Shown piece after piece: positions 13,081 through 25,900 of a stretch of DNA of 64,000 nucleotides. Origin of the DNA: Malurus cyaneus samueli (Eukaryota > Chordata > Aves > Passeriformes > Maluridae). The notes beneath the pieces are model-generated. The model ran no database searches, was not told where the DNA came from, and worked only from the letters and a program-made list of their open reading frames with translations. How positions within the stretch are numbered: position 1 is the stretch's first letter; every line of letters starts with the position of its first letter. The stretch lies in assembly GCA_009741485.1 (NCBI GenBank), contig CM019218.1, positions 34,472,387 to 34,536,386 on the forward strand. Direction: 5' to 3'. A program made the position numbers and the translations under genes.

Positions 13081-15226
13081 ACAGCGTTTGCCTCAAAGCT
13101 TAAACGCTGCTTCTGGCAGGCATTTGGGAGAGCATTGTGCACCTCCGTTCTCTGTAAAGTAAACGCTGCACTGACACAATGGTGCTGCACTGGTGCTTAG
13201 GGTCCCTCACTGTCCTGACTGACCTTCCTCCCCAGGCTCACACTTGGACTGAAGTTGGTTGATTCAGAAGTGGATCCTTGAAGCAATCTGTGGCTTTGTT
13301 GCCTTCTGAGCATTGTTGTTTAGTCAGATCTCTCGTCCCAACCGTGCCTGTAAAACTTCATGCAGCACTGATGGGTTTTATAGACAGTGTCCCGAGCATG
13401 ACAGAAGGCTCATGTTTGAGACTTATTACAGACACGGTGTATAACAGCAGATGATAGTGCGTCCACGCAGCAATCACTGTGTTGTGCAGTGTAAAGGTGC
13501 TCATAGTCCTTGGGCAGCATTTCTGATCCCTTTCGTGTGTTTGTAGGACAGTATCTCAGTGTGTTCCTTATGCTGGCTGGCTGGTGGTCCCTGTGGGCAA
13601 ACAGATCATGTGTGGTGAGCTTTAAGTAGCCAGTTGCAAGACTGGAGGTAAGCAGACTGCAGGATGCTGGGGTAAATGTTGATGCTCAGGAGTTTTTCGG
13701 TTGTCCTGCATGATTTCCTTGAGCTCTACTGGGTAGGAATGATGACTCCTGATGGTAAGGGAGTGTTGCTCGTGTGCTTCAGTGGCTTCCATAGGATGTG
13801 GAAGAAGGTACTGCTAGAAAGCAAAGTATTTCCGCACATTGATTCTGTCTGCAAGTCCCACGTGTATTGAAGCAAAGCCTTTGAGGAAAAGGTTCCTGGA
13901 GGAACATCGGACCTTGTTAGACAGCGGCTGCTTCGTTGTCTTCCTGTGCTGACAGTTTCCCAGAGACACAAAGGCAGTTTGAGAACTCACTGTATCTCTT
14001 TGATAACTGTATAATAGGGAGAGACTTGGACAAGTTTATGTAGAGCTGTGTGTGGAGGAGGCTTCTTGCAGAAAGATTAGCAGCACACTTTACTTCCAAG
14101 TGTGTATTTTGTGCCTGTTAATGCTGGCCTCCTCCTCTTTTGGCTTGAAGCCTGTGATGAAGGGCACGGAGCACTTGGCTTGGGATGCGTGTTCTGCTCC
14201 TTCTGGGTATCAAAGAGGGACCGAGCAAATGAAGTCTGGCTGTGGGAGCCCTGTTGTGGCAGCAAGTTCCATAAATAAACAGCAAGTAGGTGTGGGCTTA
14301 TGCTAGGAGTACACAAAAAAAAAAAAAAAAAGGATCTGTCTGTGGAGTTGCAGTTTTGCTGTGCAGTTGGGAGGGGAGTGGGCTGGAAGGGAGCATTTGT
14401 GCATTCTCACCATCAGTCAGAGCCGCAGTGAGATCCCTCCCAGATGTTTTTGTGTAAGGCCCTTCCCTGACAGTAGCAAGGCACCATGGCAGGGTGCTCC
14501 CCTCCCTTCCTGGCCTGAAGTGGCTTTGATTGATGGTTTTACACCAATACCTTAGCTATAACCAAAAACCAAATGTAAAACGTCCTCCCTCTTTTCTCAC
14601 TTAGAACACAGAGGATCTCATTTAACCAGCCTTGGTGAAGAATGAGATCCCTGAAAACAGGGTAAATGTTCAATTGTAGGTCATAAATTCTGCAGAATAA
14701 CTCTTGTGTCTGTGAGTATCTTTTCAGGAGTAACTCTTGTGTCTGTGAGTATCTTTTCGACCTGGTTTCTCCCCACATATTTTACAATCAAGTATGGTAA
14801 TGGTATAAAGAAAACAGTGGCTTCAGGGCAGTGGGCTGTACCTGCACAATGATCAAAGTTTGTTTTTGTCTGAAATTAAAGGATAGATTGTTTCCAAGCT
14901 TTGTATTTTCTAATGCGTTCTGCCTATCCATATGGCAGATAACTGGTTTTAAAAATCCATGTCCACTTTCCTTTCCAGTTTCACAATAAATTATGCCTGG
15001 GTCCTGCTGGGCTTTTAAAAGTGGAGGAGATTGAATATGTACAAAGTATTCCAACATACCGAGGGTGGGAGGGTGCCAAGTCTGCAGTGTTAGTGCTGAT
15101 CAGTGATTGAAATGAGTGTGAAATGTATTTGCGACAGTTTAGTTGCTGCCTGTGAGAAGCGATTGCTGGTCCCAGGCTCTGGGAATCAGGGTGGGGATAA
15201 TAGTCATAAATATTTGCTGGCCTGGT

Positions 15227-18200
15227 AGATATATTCACAGTATATTGGTGTGTGGTCCCGATGTGGCAGCAGTAGGATAAACCCAAACAGAGACAATTAC
15301 TCTCCCTGAAAATTTAGGTTTTCAAATTTTAGTAGAAAAGGTGTAACTCCCACCTTCTGACATAAAGTTGCTGGGAGTATGGTGGAGGGATGGAACAGTG
15401 TGTATTCACTCCAAAACCTTGACTTGAGCAAATAAAAATTCCTGTGTAGAAAAAGGAGCTACAATATGCCCTAGGCCTGCTGTTGGTTTGGAGAAAATAC
15501 ATCCTGGCTTTCTCCATCATAGCCTGCCCTCATCACAGTTTAACATATCAGAGAACTGCCTGGGCCTGGACCCCTTTCCATGTAGAAGTCCTAAAATTGT
15601 TAATATTCATGGCTGGGTTATATCAGATTTTATGACCAATATGTCCAACAGATCCACTTCTTATTGAATGGGACTTTGCAATTCTTGGATTATCAATACA
15701 TTGTGGCAATGGGGACCTGAGGGTCTGGCTCACCACATCAGGTTTTATTTGCACAGATTTAAAGATGAAGAAAAACTTTATTCAGTTTGGTAGAAGGGCC
15801 TCTGTGGGTTGTCTAGTTTTACCAGAAGCTGGAAAAGTTATATGGCAAGAACCAATAATTCTGAGGGGACCTTTCAAGGTCTTGAAACGTATACTGGCTA
15901 AAACTTCGCCTGATTTTGGGGCTGTGCAGGGATAATCCCATTTTGGGGTTGTGCCCATAACTCACAGCCTTTTGTCTTCAATCCCTACTCATACTCCCTG
16001 GAGCAAAAGAAGCCAAAGACTGAAAATCCTCTCTGTTAGTTAGGACAGCTGGTTTTGGTAGAATTACCAAGAGTAGGATTGGTAGCCCTGACCTTAAAAA
16101 AGCCACTTAACTTGTGTGCCTGGGTGGTGGATTGTTCCCTCCTTTTAATCATGTTTTGTTTTTATGCATGTATATGTTTTACAGATTATCTGAAATCTAC
16201 TGCTGGACCTATGCTTTCAACTGTTGAGTGGATGGATCATTTTGTGTATTTTTTAGTTTGATTTTGCTAAGCCTATTTTGCCTTTTTACTAGGAAAAAAA
16301 TGGTGTGGGAAAAGTTTTTACTCTTATGTTATGGATGTATTATTTTTTCTCCAGCGTTTGAGAATCAGAGTACTGAACCAAATTTAGCTTGGAGTTGATA
16401 CAAGGATTTATGCATATTTGGAATCATACAAATCAAGGAATATGTATTAACCTCCCCAACTCTGCCTCAGAGGGATTTAGATTTATGATGATTTGGTTAA
16501 ATTTTTCAGAAATATTAACGAGAGAACTAGATAATCTTAAAAAAACAGGAGGAAATGTTACCTGGGGAATGGTCGAGTCCCGTTTTCTCGACCAGAAGGA
16601 AGGACAACAATGGGCTGTAAATGGGACATGGGTAGAATACAAGAAAGCCTTTTACCAGTTCCCCCGTGACTCTACCTGGAGCCATTTATGGAATCAGACA
16701 TGTTATCGGTCATTAGACACCAACCCTACTGAGACATTGCAAAATGTCACTTCTATCCCTTGCACAGTGGTACCATGGTGGGATTCTCCTGCTGAGGGTG
16801 GGTTTTTTGAACACGAGTACAATTTACATTGGGATGCAGGATGGTGTATACAAATCCCCGATAACCCAGGAACCGCACACCAAGTTAACCGAACAAATTA
16901 TGAGTGGGCTTGGTCTCTGAAACAAATCTTTGACCCTACATCTACCCTACAATGGACCTCCAGGCCCCCACAGGGAAAATAGTAGAATGGGAAGTGGGGA
17001 AATCAGACTGTCAGGACCATCAGACCACACTACCTAATGGAGAGAGCATCTGCTGGAAAGTGAGGAACCGTAGAAGCATTATCCAAAGTAAATCAGAGAC
17101 CTCCTTTCTGAATTGTTCCCGTATATTAGATTGTACCACTGGAGCAGGTGAACCTATAGAAACCTGGTACATCTCGGAGCTGAGAACTTTTATCCGGGAC
17201 ATGTGCACCTGTTGGGATTATCCCAACTACGGCTATCTTAACCAAGATACTCGATGCAATGGGTCTTATGAAAATTCGGAGACAGCATTATCCTGTGGCA
17301 TTCCCGTTACACACGGCCCTGACCAAAGAAGGATCTGGAATTCAAGTCGCGAAGCACAGGAAGTTCTCCAAGGTGACCTGTATCAGTGTTCACAAGCCAA
17401 ATACCCAGCTCCACGGGGAACAGTATGGGCATGTTCAGATGGAAAAATGTATTCCCACTTGAACATGTATGATATGGCTGGACTCCAGTGTACTATTGGG
17501 TTTCCTACCATGTGTCCATCTAAAACGTTCAATTATACACTTTATCATAACAACAAAGCACGGAGAGAAATCCACAATCCAACAGATGCAAAAGGGTGGA
17601 TGGGGCATTCAAGTCCCCGACTATTATACCTGGGGACAAAATTGCTTTAGACTTAGAATCATTTTTTGTGTCTAGTGGAGTTATTGAAAGGCACAAATAT
17701 GTCTTGGAGAACTTAACTAGGCAAGTCCATGTGTTAAGCAATTGGACTGACGTTCACTCGGGGAACCAAATTTGCAGGTCCAGCAGGAATCTAAAACGGC
17801 TTTGCAGAACCGTTTAGCCCTAGATGTGTTGTTGTTGAAAGAGAATGGAGTATGTGGGATGCTAAACCTTACGGATGGAGAATGCTGTGTCACTGTCCAT
17901 AACGCCACCACCACCATAGAAGAGGCGCGTCAGAAGATGAAGGAGATTGCTGAGCAAACGGGAGAACTGTTTCAAGCAATGCATCCCAAGGACTAGTTTG
18001 ATGGACTGAGCCTGGATTGTGGGTCACACTAAAGTGCCTTGGATTTATGGGATGGGGAAGGTGGCTTGTGTGTGTTGCCCTTATGATACTGTGTAGATTC
18101 TTGGGTTTGATGATAGGTGAAAAAGTCACATGAAACTGTTTGCTTGTGATGAGTTCTTATGGTTATAGAGGAAGGGGCAGAGTTTCTAGCACTGTTTAAT

Positions 18201-19001
18201 TCCATACCACTCACGTATGGCAGGGACATGGCTGCAGCAGGAGGAAGCCAGGGGCTGGAGGGGAAGGGTGGCTATCTTTTGCTATGCTTGGAAGTGTGCA
18301 GGTTTGGGGCCATCCTGGTGGACCTACCCCTATCTGCCACTGGTGGTCCCTTTCCTATTCCTCTGAGCTGTGGCTTTTCTGGTTTGGTGCTCAAAGACAG
18401 TGCTGGTGAGCCCAAGAGCTGGTGAGCTGCTCCAAAGAAAGAAAGAAAGCAGCAGCATTGCAGGCCCAGCTGAGCCACGTAGAGCCCAAGCCACAGCTGC
18501 TGTGACCCCAGCAGCCACTGGAGTGCCACTGAAACCTCCAAGCTCTCCAGTCCTGCTCCCAAAAAGCCAGGCCCAGGAGGAGGGTCCCCTGACCTGCTTC
18601 AGAGCCCTGTCAGGTTCCACCAGATTTTCCCTTGTCCCTGTTCTTCCATGGTTTTCTGCCTGAGGGGCGAAAGTTAAGTTGCAAGCCTCCCCAATATTCT
18701 GCTTTGCTTCCCCATGTACCACATTACTCAGTGCAGGACCAGCAATCTTTTGCCTTTGGGAAAACCACACTGGGCTGTGTTTGGGAAGTGTTTTTGTTTG
18801 TTCACTGAATACCTTTTTGTGGGTAAAACACTCTTGTCTTTTGTATGCTCCTTTATTAATGTTGTTTGGTTATTGCAATTTTTCAGTAAATTGTGATTTC
18901 AATTTATAATCTCTCCTAGTGTTTCCTCCACTACCGGAAGCGGGAGGGGAAAGGGGGCAGCTCAAGTGGGTTTAATTTTCCCAGTGGGTTTTAAATCAAC
19001 A
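15227..19001 (+). mobile_element. Endogenous retrovirus fragment, unit 1 (env + LTR-like tail)
   Basis: Homology to RPAP1 intron 1 ends near 15,226 (matching 40,211 in unit 4), and unrelated sequence begins. It holds about 1.07 kb that I cannot assign, then env (16,300-17,996), then about 1 kb ending in an LTR-like tail. The tail (about 18,830-19,001) resembles the 3' end of avian ERVK-like LTRs, with a TTATTGCAATTTTTCAGTAAA-like stretch, a GGGAGGGGAAAGGGGG tract and a terminal GGTTTTAAATCAACA-like end. No gag, protease or polymerase is visible, so the provirus is heavily 5'-truncated. The next unit starts directly after the tail. Confidence 0.7.
16300..17996 (+). pseudogene. Retroviral envelope copy 1, frameshifted as assembled
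   Basis: Same gene as the intact copy at 33,134-34,837, with the same signal-peptide start and the same stop. It is 1,697 rather than 1,704 bases, because five small losses break the frame: near 16,390, 16,965, 17,597, 17,642 and 17,747. They are one or two bases each and mostly fall in G or T runs. As assembled the protein is split over three frames. A splice acceptor (AG at 16,291-16,292) precedes the ATG by 7 bases. Apart from indels it barely differs from the other copies, so either it is a very young pseudogene or the breaks are consensus errors in a long-read assembly. Confidence 0.8.
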
Positions 19002-19694
19002 CAGAGCTAGAAGAAGGAGATGAAGGAGATTGCTCAGACTGTGAAAAGATTGATGACCTCATGAAATTAAAAAAATCTCATAAAAGTCTCATAAAATAGC
19101 TCTAGTTGAGTGAGGAATATTTGAGTTCGCTTTTAAAGACTCCAAGAGATGCACTGCTGGGAATTTCATTGCTAGAATTGCTTAGCAAATCCATGCAAGC
19201 ATGTTTGGTACTTATAATTTTATAAGATAAATATGAAGACACATAAGCATGATTTATTGATAGAGCATAAGCTATATATAGTGCCCTTAACTGTATTATT
19301 AAAACTGAAGGTAAATAATTAATGGAAGAAGAGAAATACATACAGCTCTGGCAGTTTTGATGGGAAGCATTCCTGTCTTGCAGTAATTAAAATGGAATAT
19401 ATTCTGAGTATATATTTTATGTCTTAATGGCAGAAAAGATTATTTCCTCATTTCACCTGCCTGCTAAGAGGCATTGTGTGTGGCTGCAGAAGCTGTGCAG
19501 GCAGTGTGAGAGGAGTTATGGAGGGAAAATGCTTATGGCTATGAGGCTGGAATGCCATCACACTCAGGGTGGGATTGCTGCCCATGGTGTTGACCAGTTC
19601 TGTGGTTGACCCTCAGGGTAGTTTCAGATGAGATGTAGCTGAAGTAATATAATCTATTGCCAAGCAATAGATGTCAAGCAATGCCAAGAAATTG

Positions 19695-19922
19695 ATGCAC
19701 AAGAAATTCCACCTAAACATGAGGAAGAACTTTCCTGCACAGGTGACCATGCACTGGCACAGGTTGTCCAGAGAGGTGGTGGAATCTCCCTCACTGGAGA
19801 TATTCAGGAACTTGGGTGCAATCCTGTGCCACGTGCTTTGGGATGACCCTGCTTGAGAAAGGGAGATGCGACCAGGTGACCCACTGTGGTCCCTTCCAAC
19901 CTGACTCATTCTGGTTCTGTAA
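19695..19922 (+). mobile_element. CR1 LINE 3' fragment, unit 2
   Basis: Sense-oriented CR1 3' end. It starts around AAATTCCACCTAAACATGAGG, runs through a 'CAGAGAGGTGGTGGAATCTCC' stretch, and ends at CATTCTGGTTCTG, which resembles the CR1 ATTCTATGATTCTG terminus. It is shared with unit 4 and absent from units 1 and 3. Confidence 0.78.
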
Positions 19923-20269
19923 AAAGGCTGAAAATTGACTAAGCACTAAAATCCATAACCAACATTAAAGTCAAAGTTCCTGCAAGTTCTGACAGCTTCC
20001 CTATGGTTTCTAATAAAGCTTGGCACGTATTACAAGCGAGCAATCAGACATGAGTAATGAATTACAGCCATGCTCATAGAGCTTTACGTATTTACTCTCT
20101 CAAAACCGCTCAGGTCTCGGGCACGGCAACATTGTCTATTAAGTACAAGGCCCGGCTCCTGCGTTTACATCAATGCATTTCTGCGTGTGCAGACACTCGC
20201 TGTGGGCTGCAGCTGGCCTGTGTTTACACCCAAGGAAAACACCGGAGAAGCTGCCTTGAGCCGCATAAG

Positions 20270-20830
20270 CCCAGCGCGAACCACAGCGGGACGGAACCGC
20301 TGCAGCCCCGGCATGAGGGAGGGCCGGGGGCGGGCCCGTCGGAAGTGACGGCAGCGGGCGGAAGGGCCGCGGGGAGCGGCGGTACCGCGCAGGTGAGTGC
20401 TGGTCCGGGCTGTGGCGGCAGCGGGGCCCCTCCGGCCCGCGGGGATCCCGGCGCGGCCTGGCCTTGTTCGGTGTGGCGGGCAGGTGCCCAGCGCTGCGCC
20501 TTTCCCGTGGTGTGAAGAGGAGCGCGGTGACAGGCGCCGCTCAGGCCCCGGGGCAGCGGCCGTGCCCCCCGTGTACGGGGGTGCGGAAGCAGCGGGCAGC
20601 CGTAACCACAGTGTCGGGAAACAGGGCCGTGATTAACGCGTCAAAAAGCGAAATGAAGATTGAGTTAATAAACTGAACTCCCCGGCGGGCATCGAGGCCG
20701 CGCTCCCCGCGGAAGTGACGGCGCGGGCGGAAGTGCCGTCGGGCAGGGCGGAGGTGCGCGGGGAGCGGCCGTGCCGCGCAGGTGAGTGGCGGCCCGAGCT
20801 GCCCGGAGCAGCGGCCCAGGGTGACAGCGT
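20270..20830 (+). promoter_or_regulatory. Hybrid double promoter of unit 2
   Basis: Two promoter/exon-1 modules lie in tandem. The first, of RPAP1 type 2, has GGAAGTGACG at 20,341-20,350 and a donor GTGAGT at 20,393. The second, of type 1, has GGAAGTGACG at 20,711-20,720 and a donor at 20,782. The junction near 20,580 marks a recombination point between two diverged copies. Either donor could splice to the env acceptor at 24,044-24,045. Confidence 0.7.
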
Positions 20831-22979
20831 TTGCCTCAAAGCTTAAACGCTGCTTCTGGCAGGCATTTGGGAGAGCATTGTGCACCTCCGTTCTCTGTAA
20901 AGTAAACGCTGCACTGACACAATGGTGCTGCACTGGTGCTTAGGGTCCCTCACTGTCCTGACTGACCTTCCTCCCCAGGCTCACACTTGGACTGAAGTTG
21001 GTTGATTCAGAAGTGGATCCTTGAAGCAATCTGTGGCTTTGTTGCCTTCTGAGCATTGTTGTTTTAGTCAGATCTCTCGTCCCAACCGTGCCTGTAAAAC
21101 TTCATGCAGCACTGATGGGTTTTATAGACAGTGTCCCGAGCATGACAGAAGGCTCATGTTTGAGACTTATTACAGACACGGTGTATAACAGCAGATGATA
21201 GTGCGTCCACGCAGCAATCACTGTGTTGTGCAGTGTAAAGGTGCTCATAGTCCTTGGGCAGCATTTCTGATCCCTTTCGTGTGTTTGTAGGACAGTATCT
21301 CAGTGTGTTCCTTATGCTGGCTGGCTGGTGGTCCCTGTGGGCAAACAGATCATGTGTGGTGAGCTTTAAGTAGCCAGTTGCAAGACTGGAGGTAAGCAGA
21401 CTGCAGGATGCTGGGGTAAATGTTGATGCTCAGGAGTTTTTCTAGCTGTCCTGCATGATTTCCTTGAGCTCTACTGGGTAGGAATGATGACTCCTGATGG
21501 TAAGGGAGTGTTGCTCGTGTGCTTCAGTGGCTTCCATAGGATGTGGAAGAAGGTACTGCTAGAAAGCAAAGTATTTTCCGCACATTGATTCTGTCTGCAA
21601 GTCCCACGTGTATTGAAGCAAAGCCTTTGAGGAAAAGGTTCCTGGAGGAACATCGGACCTTGTTAGACAGCGGCTGCTTCGTTGTCTTCCTGTGCTGACA
21701 GTTTCCCAGAGACACAAAGGCAGTTTGAGAACTCACTGTATCTCTTTGATAACTGTATAATAGGGAGAGACTTGGACAAGTTTATGTAGAGCTGTGTGTG
21801 GAGGAGGCTTCTTGCAGAAAGATTAGCAGCACACTTTACTTCCAAGTGTGTATTTTGTGCCTGTTAATGCTGGCCTCCTCCTCTTTTGGCTTTGAAGCCT
21901 GTGATGGAAGGGCACGGAGCACTTGGCTTGGGATGCGTGTTCTGCTCCTTCTGGGTATCAAAGAGGGACCGAGCAAATGAAGTCTGGCTGTGGGAGCCCT
22001 GTTGTGGCAGCAAGTTCCATAAATAAACAGCAAGTAGGTGTGGGCTTATGCTAGGAGTACACAAAAAAAAAAAAAAAAGGATCTGTCTGTGGAGGTTGCA
22101 GTTTTTGCTGTGCAGTTGGGAGGGGAGTGGGCTGGAAGGGAGCATTTGTGCATTCTCACCATCAGTCAGAGCCGCAGTGAGATCCCTCCCAGATGTTTTT
22201 GTGTAAGGCCCTTCCCTGACAGTAGCAAGGCACCATGGCAGGGTGCTCCCCTCCCTTCCTGGCCTGAAGTGGCCTTTGATTGATGGTTTTACACCAATAC
22301 CTTAGCTATAACCAAAAACCAAATGTAAAACGTCCTAGCCCTCTTTTCTCACTTAGAACACAGAGGATCTCATTTAACCAGCCTTGGTGAAGAATGAGAT
22401 CCCTGAAAACAGGGTAAATGTTCAATTGTAGGTCATAAATTCTGCAGAATAACTCTTGTGTCTGTGAGTATCTTTTCAGGAGTAATCTTGTGTCTGTGAG
22501 TATCTTTTCGACCTGGTTTCTCCCCACATATTTTACAATCAAGTATGGTAATGGTATAAAGAAAACAGTGGCTTCAGGGCAGTGGGCTGTACCTGCACAA
22601 TGATCAAGTTTGTTTTTGTCTGAAATTAAAGGAGATTTGTTTCCAAGCTTTGTATTTTCTAATGCGTTCTGCCTATCCATATGGCAGATAACTGGTTTTA
22701 AAAATCCATGTCCACTTTCCTTTCCAGTTTCACAATAAATTATGCCTGGGTCCTGCTGGGCTTTTAAAAGTGGAGGAGATTGAATATGTACAAAGTATTC
22801 CAACATACCGAGGGTGGGAGGGTGCCAAGTCTGCAGTGTTAGTGCTGATCAGTGATTGAAATGAGTGTGAAATGTATTTGCAGACAGTTTAGTTGCTGCC
22901 TGTGAGAAGCTGATTGCTGGTCCCAGGCTCTGGGAATCAGGGGTGGGGAGTAATAGTCATAAATATTTGCTGGCCTGGT

Positions 22980-25900
22980 AGATATATTCACAGTATATTG
23001 GTGTGTGGTCCCGATGTGGCAGCAGTAGGATAAACCCAAACAGAGACAATTACTCTCCCTGAAAATTTAGGTTTTCAAATTTTAGTAGAAAAGGTGTAAC
23101 TCCCACCTTCTGACATAAAGTTGCTGGGAGTATGGTGGAGGGATGGAACAGTGTGTATTCACTCCAAAACCTTGACTTGAGCAAATAAAAATTCCTGTGT
23201 AGAAAAAGGAGCTACAATATGCCCTAGGCCTGCTGTTGGTTTGGAGAAAATACATCCTGGCTTTCTCCATCATAGCCTGCCCTCATCACAGTTTAACATA
23301 TTCAGAGAACTGCCTGGGCCTGGACCCCTTTCCATGTAGAAGTCCTAAAATTGTTAATATTCATGGCTGGGTTATATCAGATTTTATGACCAATATGTCC
23401 AACAGATCCACTTCTTATTGAATGGGACTTTGCAATTCTTGGATTATCAATACATTGTGGCAATGGGGACCTGAGGGTCTGGCTCACCACATCAGGTTTT
23501 ATTTGCACAGATTTAAAGATGAAGAAAAACTTTATTCAGTTTGGTAGAAGGGCCTCTGTGGGTTGTCTAGTTTTACCAGAAGCTGGAAAAGTTATATGGC
23601 AAGAACCAATAATTCTGAGGGGACCTTTCAAGGTCTTGAAACGTATACTGGCTAAAACTTCGCCTGATTTTGGGGCTGTGCAGGGATAATCCCATTTTGG
23701 GGTTGTGCCCATAACTCACAGCCTTTTGTCTTCAATCCCTACTCATACTCCCTGGAGCAAAAGAAGCCAAAGACTGAAAATCCTCTCTGTTAGTTAGGAC
23801 AGCTGGTTTTGGTAGAATTACCAAGAGTAGGATTGGTAGCCCTGACCTTAAAAAAGCCACTTAACTTGTGTGCCTGGGTGGTGGATTGTTCCCTCCTTTT
23901 AATCATGTTTTGTTTTTATGCATGTATATGTTTTACAGATTATCTGAAATCTACTGCTGGACCTATGCTTTCAACTGTTGAGTGGATGGATCATTTTGTG
24001 TATTTTTTAGTTTGATTTTGCTAAGCCTATTTTGCCTTTTACTAGGAAAAAATGGTGTGGGAAAAGTTTTTACTCTTATGTTATGGATGTTATTTTTTCT
24101 CCAGCGTTTGAGAATCAGAGTACTGAACCAAATTTAGCTTGGAGTTGATACAAGGATTTATGCATATTTGGAATCATACAAATCAAGGAATATGTATTAA
24201 CCTCCCCAACTCTGCCTCAGAGGGATTTAGATTTATGATGATTTGGTTAAATTTTTCAGAAATATAACGAGAAGAACTAGATAATCTTAAAAAAACAGGA
24301 GGAAATGTTACCTGGGGAATGGTCGAGTCCCGTTTTCTCGACCAGAAGGAAGGACAACAATGGGCTGTAAATGGGACATGGGTAGAATACAAGAAAGCCT
24401 TTTACCAGTTCCCCCGTGACTCTACCTGGAGCCATTTATGGAATCAGACATGTTATCGGTCATTAGACACCAACCCTACTGAGACATTGCAAAATGTCAC
24501 TTCTATCCCTTGCACAGTGGTACCATGGTGGGATTCTCCTGCTGAGGGTGGGTTTTTTGAACACGAGTACAATTTACATTGGGATGCAGGATGGTGTATA
24601 CAAATCCCCGATAACCCAGGAACCGCACACCAAGTTAACCGAACAAATTATGAGTGGGCTTGGTCTCTGAAACAAATCTTTGACCCTACATCTACCCTAC
24701 AATGGACCTCCAGGCCCCCACAGGGAAAATAGTAGAATGGGAAGTGGGGAAATCAGACTGTCAGGACCATCAGACCACACTACCTAATGGAGAGAGCATC
24801 TGCTGGAAAGTGAGGAACCGTAGAAGCATTATCCAAAGTAAATCAGAGACCTCCTTTCTGAATTGTTCCCGTATATTAGATTGTACCACTGGAGCAGGTG
24901 AACCTATAGAAACCTGGTACATCTCGGAGCTGAGAACTTTTATCCGGGACATGTGCACCTGTTGGGATTATCCCAACTACGGCTATCTTAACCAAGATAC
25001 TCGATGCAATGGGTCTTATGAAAATTCGGAGACAGCATTATCCTGTGGCATTCCCGTTACACACGGCCCTGACCAAAGAAGGATCTGGAATTCAAGTCGC
25101 GAAGCACAGGAAGTTCTCCAAGGTGACCTGTATCAGTGTTCACAAGCCAAATACCCAGCTCCACGGGGAACAGTATGGGCATGTTCAGATGGAAAAATGT
25201 ATTCCCACTTGAACATGTATGATATGGCTGGACTCCAGTGTACTATTGGGTTTCCTACCATGTGTCCATCTAAAACGTTCAATTATACACTTTATCATAA
25301 CAACAAAGCACGGAGAGAAATCCACAATCCAACAGATGCAAAAGGGTGGATTGGGGCATTCAAGTCCCCGACTATTATACCTGGGGACAAAATTTGCTTT
25401 AGACTTAGAATCATTTTTTGTGTCTAGTGGAGTTATTGAAAGGCACAAATATGTCTTGGAGAACTTAACTAGGCAAGTCCATGTGTTAAGCAATTGGACT
25501 GGACGTTCACTCGGGGAACCAAATTTGCAGGTCCAGCAGGAATCTAAAACGGCTTTGCAGAACCGTTTAGCCCTAGATGTGTTGTTGTTGAAAGAGAATG
25601 GAGTATGTGGGATGCTAAACCTTACGGATGGAGAATGCTGTGTCACTGTCCATAACGCCACCACCACCATAGAAGAGGCGCGTCAGAAGATGAAGGAGAT
25701 TGCTGAGCAAACGGGAGAACTGTTTCAAGCAATGCATCCCAAGGACTAGTTTGATGGACTGAGCCTGGATTGTGGGTCACACTAAAGTGCCTTGGATTTA
25801 TGGGATGGGGAAGGTGGCTTGTGTGTGTTGCCCTTATGATACTGTGTAGATTCTTGGGTTTGATGATAGGTGAAAAAGTCACATGAAACTGTTTGCTTGT

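Larger units (their letters stand above)
9955..19001 (+). repeat. Tandem unit 1 (type 1: RPAP1 promoter copy + env)
   Basis: This is the first unit of the array. It contains, in order: an upstream segment (9,955-12,425), a CpG promoter with exon-1-like sequence ending in a donor at 13,039, RPAP1 intron-1-like DNA (13,039-15,226), and an endogenous-retrovirus block with env and an LTR-like tail (15,227-19,001). A landmark beginning TCTAGTTGAGTGAGG recurs near 10,034, 19,101, 26,850 and 35,959, giving spacings of 9,067, 7,749 and 9,109 bases. Unit 3 is nearly identical throughout. The 1.85 kb segment 10,560-12,425 is found only in units 1 and 3. Confidence 0.9.

Noticed and set aside
14540..15286. 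Minus-strand frames repeated in each unit (up to 166 codons in unit 2)
   Set aside because: They shift and fragment between copies with single-base indels and correspond to RPAP1 intron-1-like DNA; no domain seen.
16055..16261. 68-codon frame with a hydrophobic stretch upstream of env, identical in the three units (also 23,809 and 32,889)
   Set aside because: Identity only reflects the recent duplication; it would lie in the presumed intron before the env acceptor and matches nothing I recognise.
18370..18663. Ala/Pro-rich 97-codon frame downstream of env
   Set aside because: The frame is broken in the other copies and has no gag or other retroviral motif; it overlaps a (GAAA)n run.
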